The notes under the pieces are model-generated. The model made no database searches. It was given only the letters and a program-made list of their open reading frames with translations, and was not told the origin of the DNA. This document shows, piece by piece, positions 63,747 through 64,000 of a stretch of DNA of 64,000 bases. The position numbers and the translations under genes were made by a program. How positions within the stretch are numbered: position 1 is the stretch's first letter; every line of letters starts with the position of its first letter. This DNA comes from Litoreibacter janthinus (GTDB lineage Bacteria > Pseudomonadota > Alphaproteobacteria > Rhodobacterales > Rhodobacteraceae), in contig NZ_FOYO01000001.1 of assembly GCF_900111945.1 (NCBI RefSeq), positions 3,293,751 through 3,357,750 of the forward strand, in the 5' to 3' direction.

Positions 63747-64000
63747 TCAGTCAGAATCTCCGGACCACGCCCGCTGATCGGGTATATGCAGCGTGACCGT
63801 GTCACCCACACGCAGCGGGCCTTCCCGCTCCACCCAGGCCGTGACCCCGCGACGGCCCTTGGCCGCCGCCTTGAACGCACGCCCGTGGCTAGGGGCATCC
63901 TCGTCAATGACAGGCGCAGGCAGATGGCAGGGCCGGTTTTCCATGTCGACGGTCAAGGTCGTCCCGTCTTGCGTCTGCAAGCGCGAGGACGGGGGAATGT
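63747..64000 (-). CDS. MOSC domain-containing protein (5' end outside window)
   Basis: A minus-strand frame open to the window edge, ending at 63747, reads PPSSRLQTQDG, then TVDMENRPCHLPAPVIDEDA and GVTAWVEREGPLRVGDTVTL. This is the C-terminal part of a MOSC domain, the NRPC cysteine being the usual sulfur-carrying position. About 84 residues are visible. Such proteins are linked to molybdenum cofactor or sulfur transfer. Confidence 0.82.
   Translation of the reverse strand, partial: IPPSSRLQTQDGTTLTVDMENRPCHLPAPVIDEDAPSHGRAFKAAAKGRRGVTAWVEREGPLRVGDTVTLHIPDQRAWSGDSD

Noticed and set aside
1..64000. CRISPR array
   Set aside because: No run of three or more regularly spaced identical repeats with unique spacers; the 27-bp phased hipBA sites are operators within 72 bp.

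Overview
The window looks like chromosome of a marine alphaproteobacterium of the Rhodobacterales (Roseobacter group). This rests on the gene families and order (urtABCDE, a Tad/Flp locus with an OmpA-like lipoprotein in the CpaD position, PleD next to DUF3572, fhs beside folD) and on base composition; no rRNA is present to confirm it. Two regions are distinct: the right part of an integrative conjugative element (1 to about 24,366) and core chromosome (24,367 to 64,000).

The element carries a VirD4/TraG coupling protein (cut by the window edge), a MOBP/VirD2-type relaxase, a MobC-like accessory protein, an ArdC antirestriction protein and several small element genes. A four-gene operon (5,876-16,352) then encodes an SNF2 helicase with a C-terminal DUF3883, an unrecognised 275-aa protein, a DUF1156 DNA methyltransferase and a DUF499 P-loop ATPase with a HEPN-like N-terminus. 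It is a strong candidate anti-phage system and does not match canonical DISARM or BREX. After it come a 65-aa element protein, a complete hipBA module with three operators spaced exactly 27 bp apart, a three-gene exported-protein/carboxypeptidase module flanked by inverted copies of the 3' end of a helix-turn-helix gene, a decayed second hipA, and the intact helix-turn-helix gene. The element ends at a 47-bp 3' fragment of tRNA-Cys, the displaced half of the attachment site. The full tRNA-Cys and the integrase are expected left of the window.

The core part begins with urtABCDE (urea uptake, minus strand), then xylA, DUF3572 and a PleD-like diguanylate cyclase with degenerate receivers. An ECF sigma/anti-sigma/periplasmic sensor operon with an EF-hand neighbour, DUF983 and a Nudix hydrolase follow. 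Next is a cluster resembling the mycobacterial decaprenyl-phosphoryl-ribose/arabinose pathway: a flippase-like protein, DprE1-like and DprE2-like enzymes and a HAD-UbiA phosphoribosyltransferase-like protein, with a lytic transglycosylase.

A Tad pilus locus spans 43,078-54,236: three small Flp-like pilins with hairpin terminators after the first two, then cpaB, cpaC, an OmpA-like lipoprotein, cpaE, cpaF, tadB, tadC, two TPR lipoproteins and a prepilin peptidase. A membrane protein, an AAA ATPase, a ligase-associated helicase with PdeM, a PaaI-type thioesterase, folD, fhs and a partial MOSC protein complete the window. All functions are read from sequence motifs and memory of families; no search was run.
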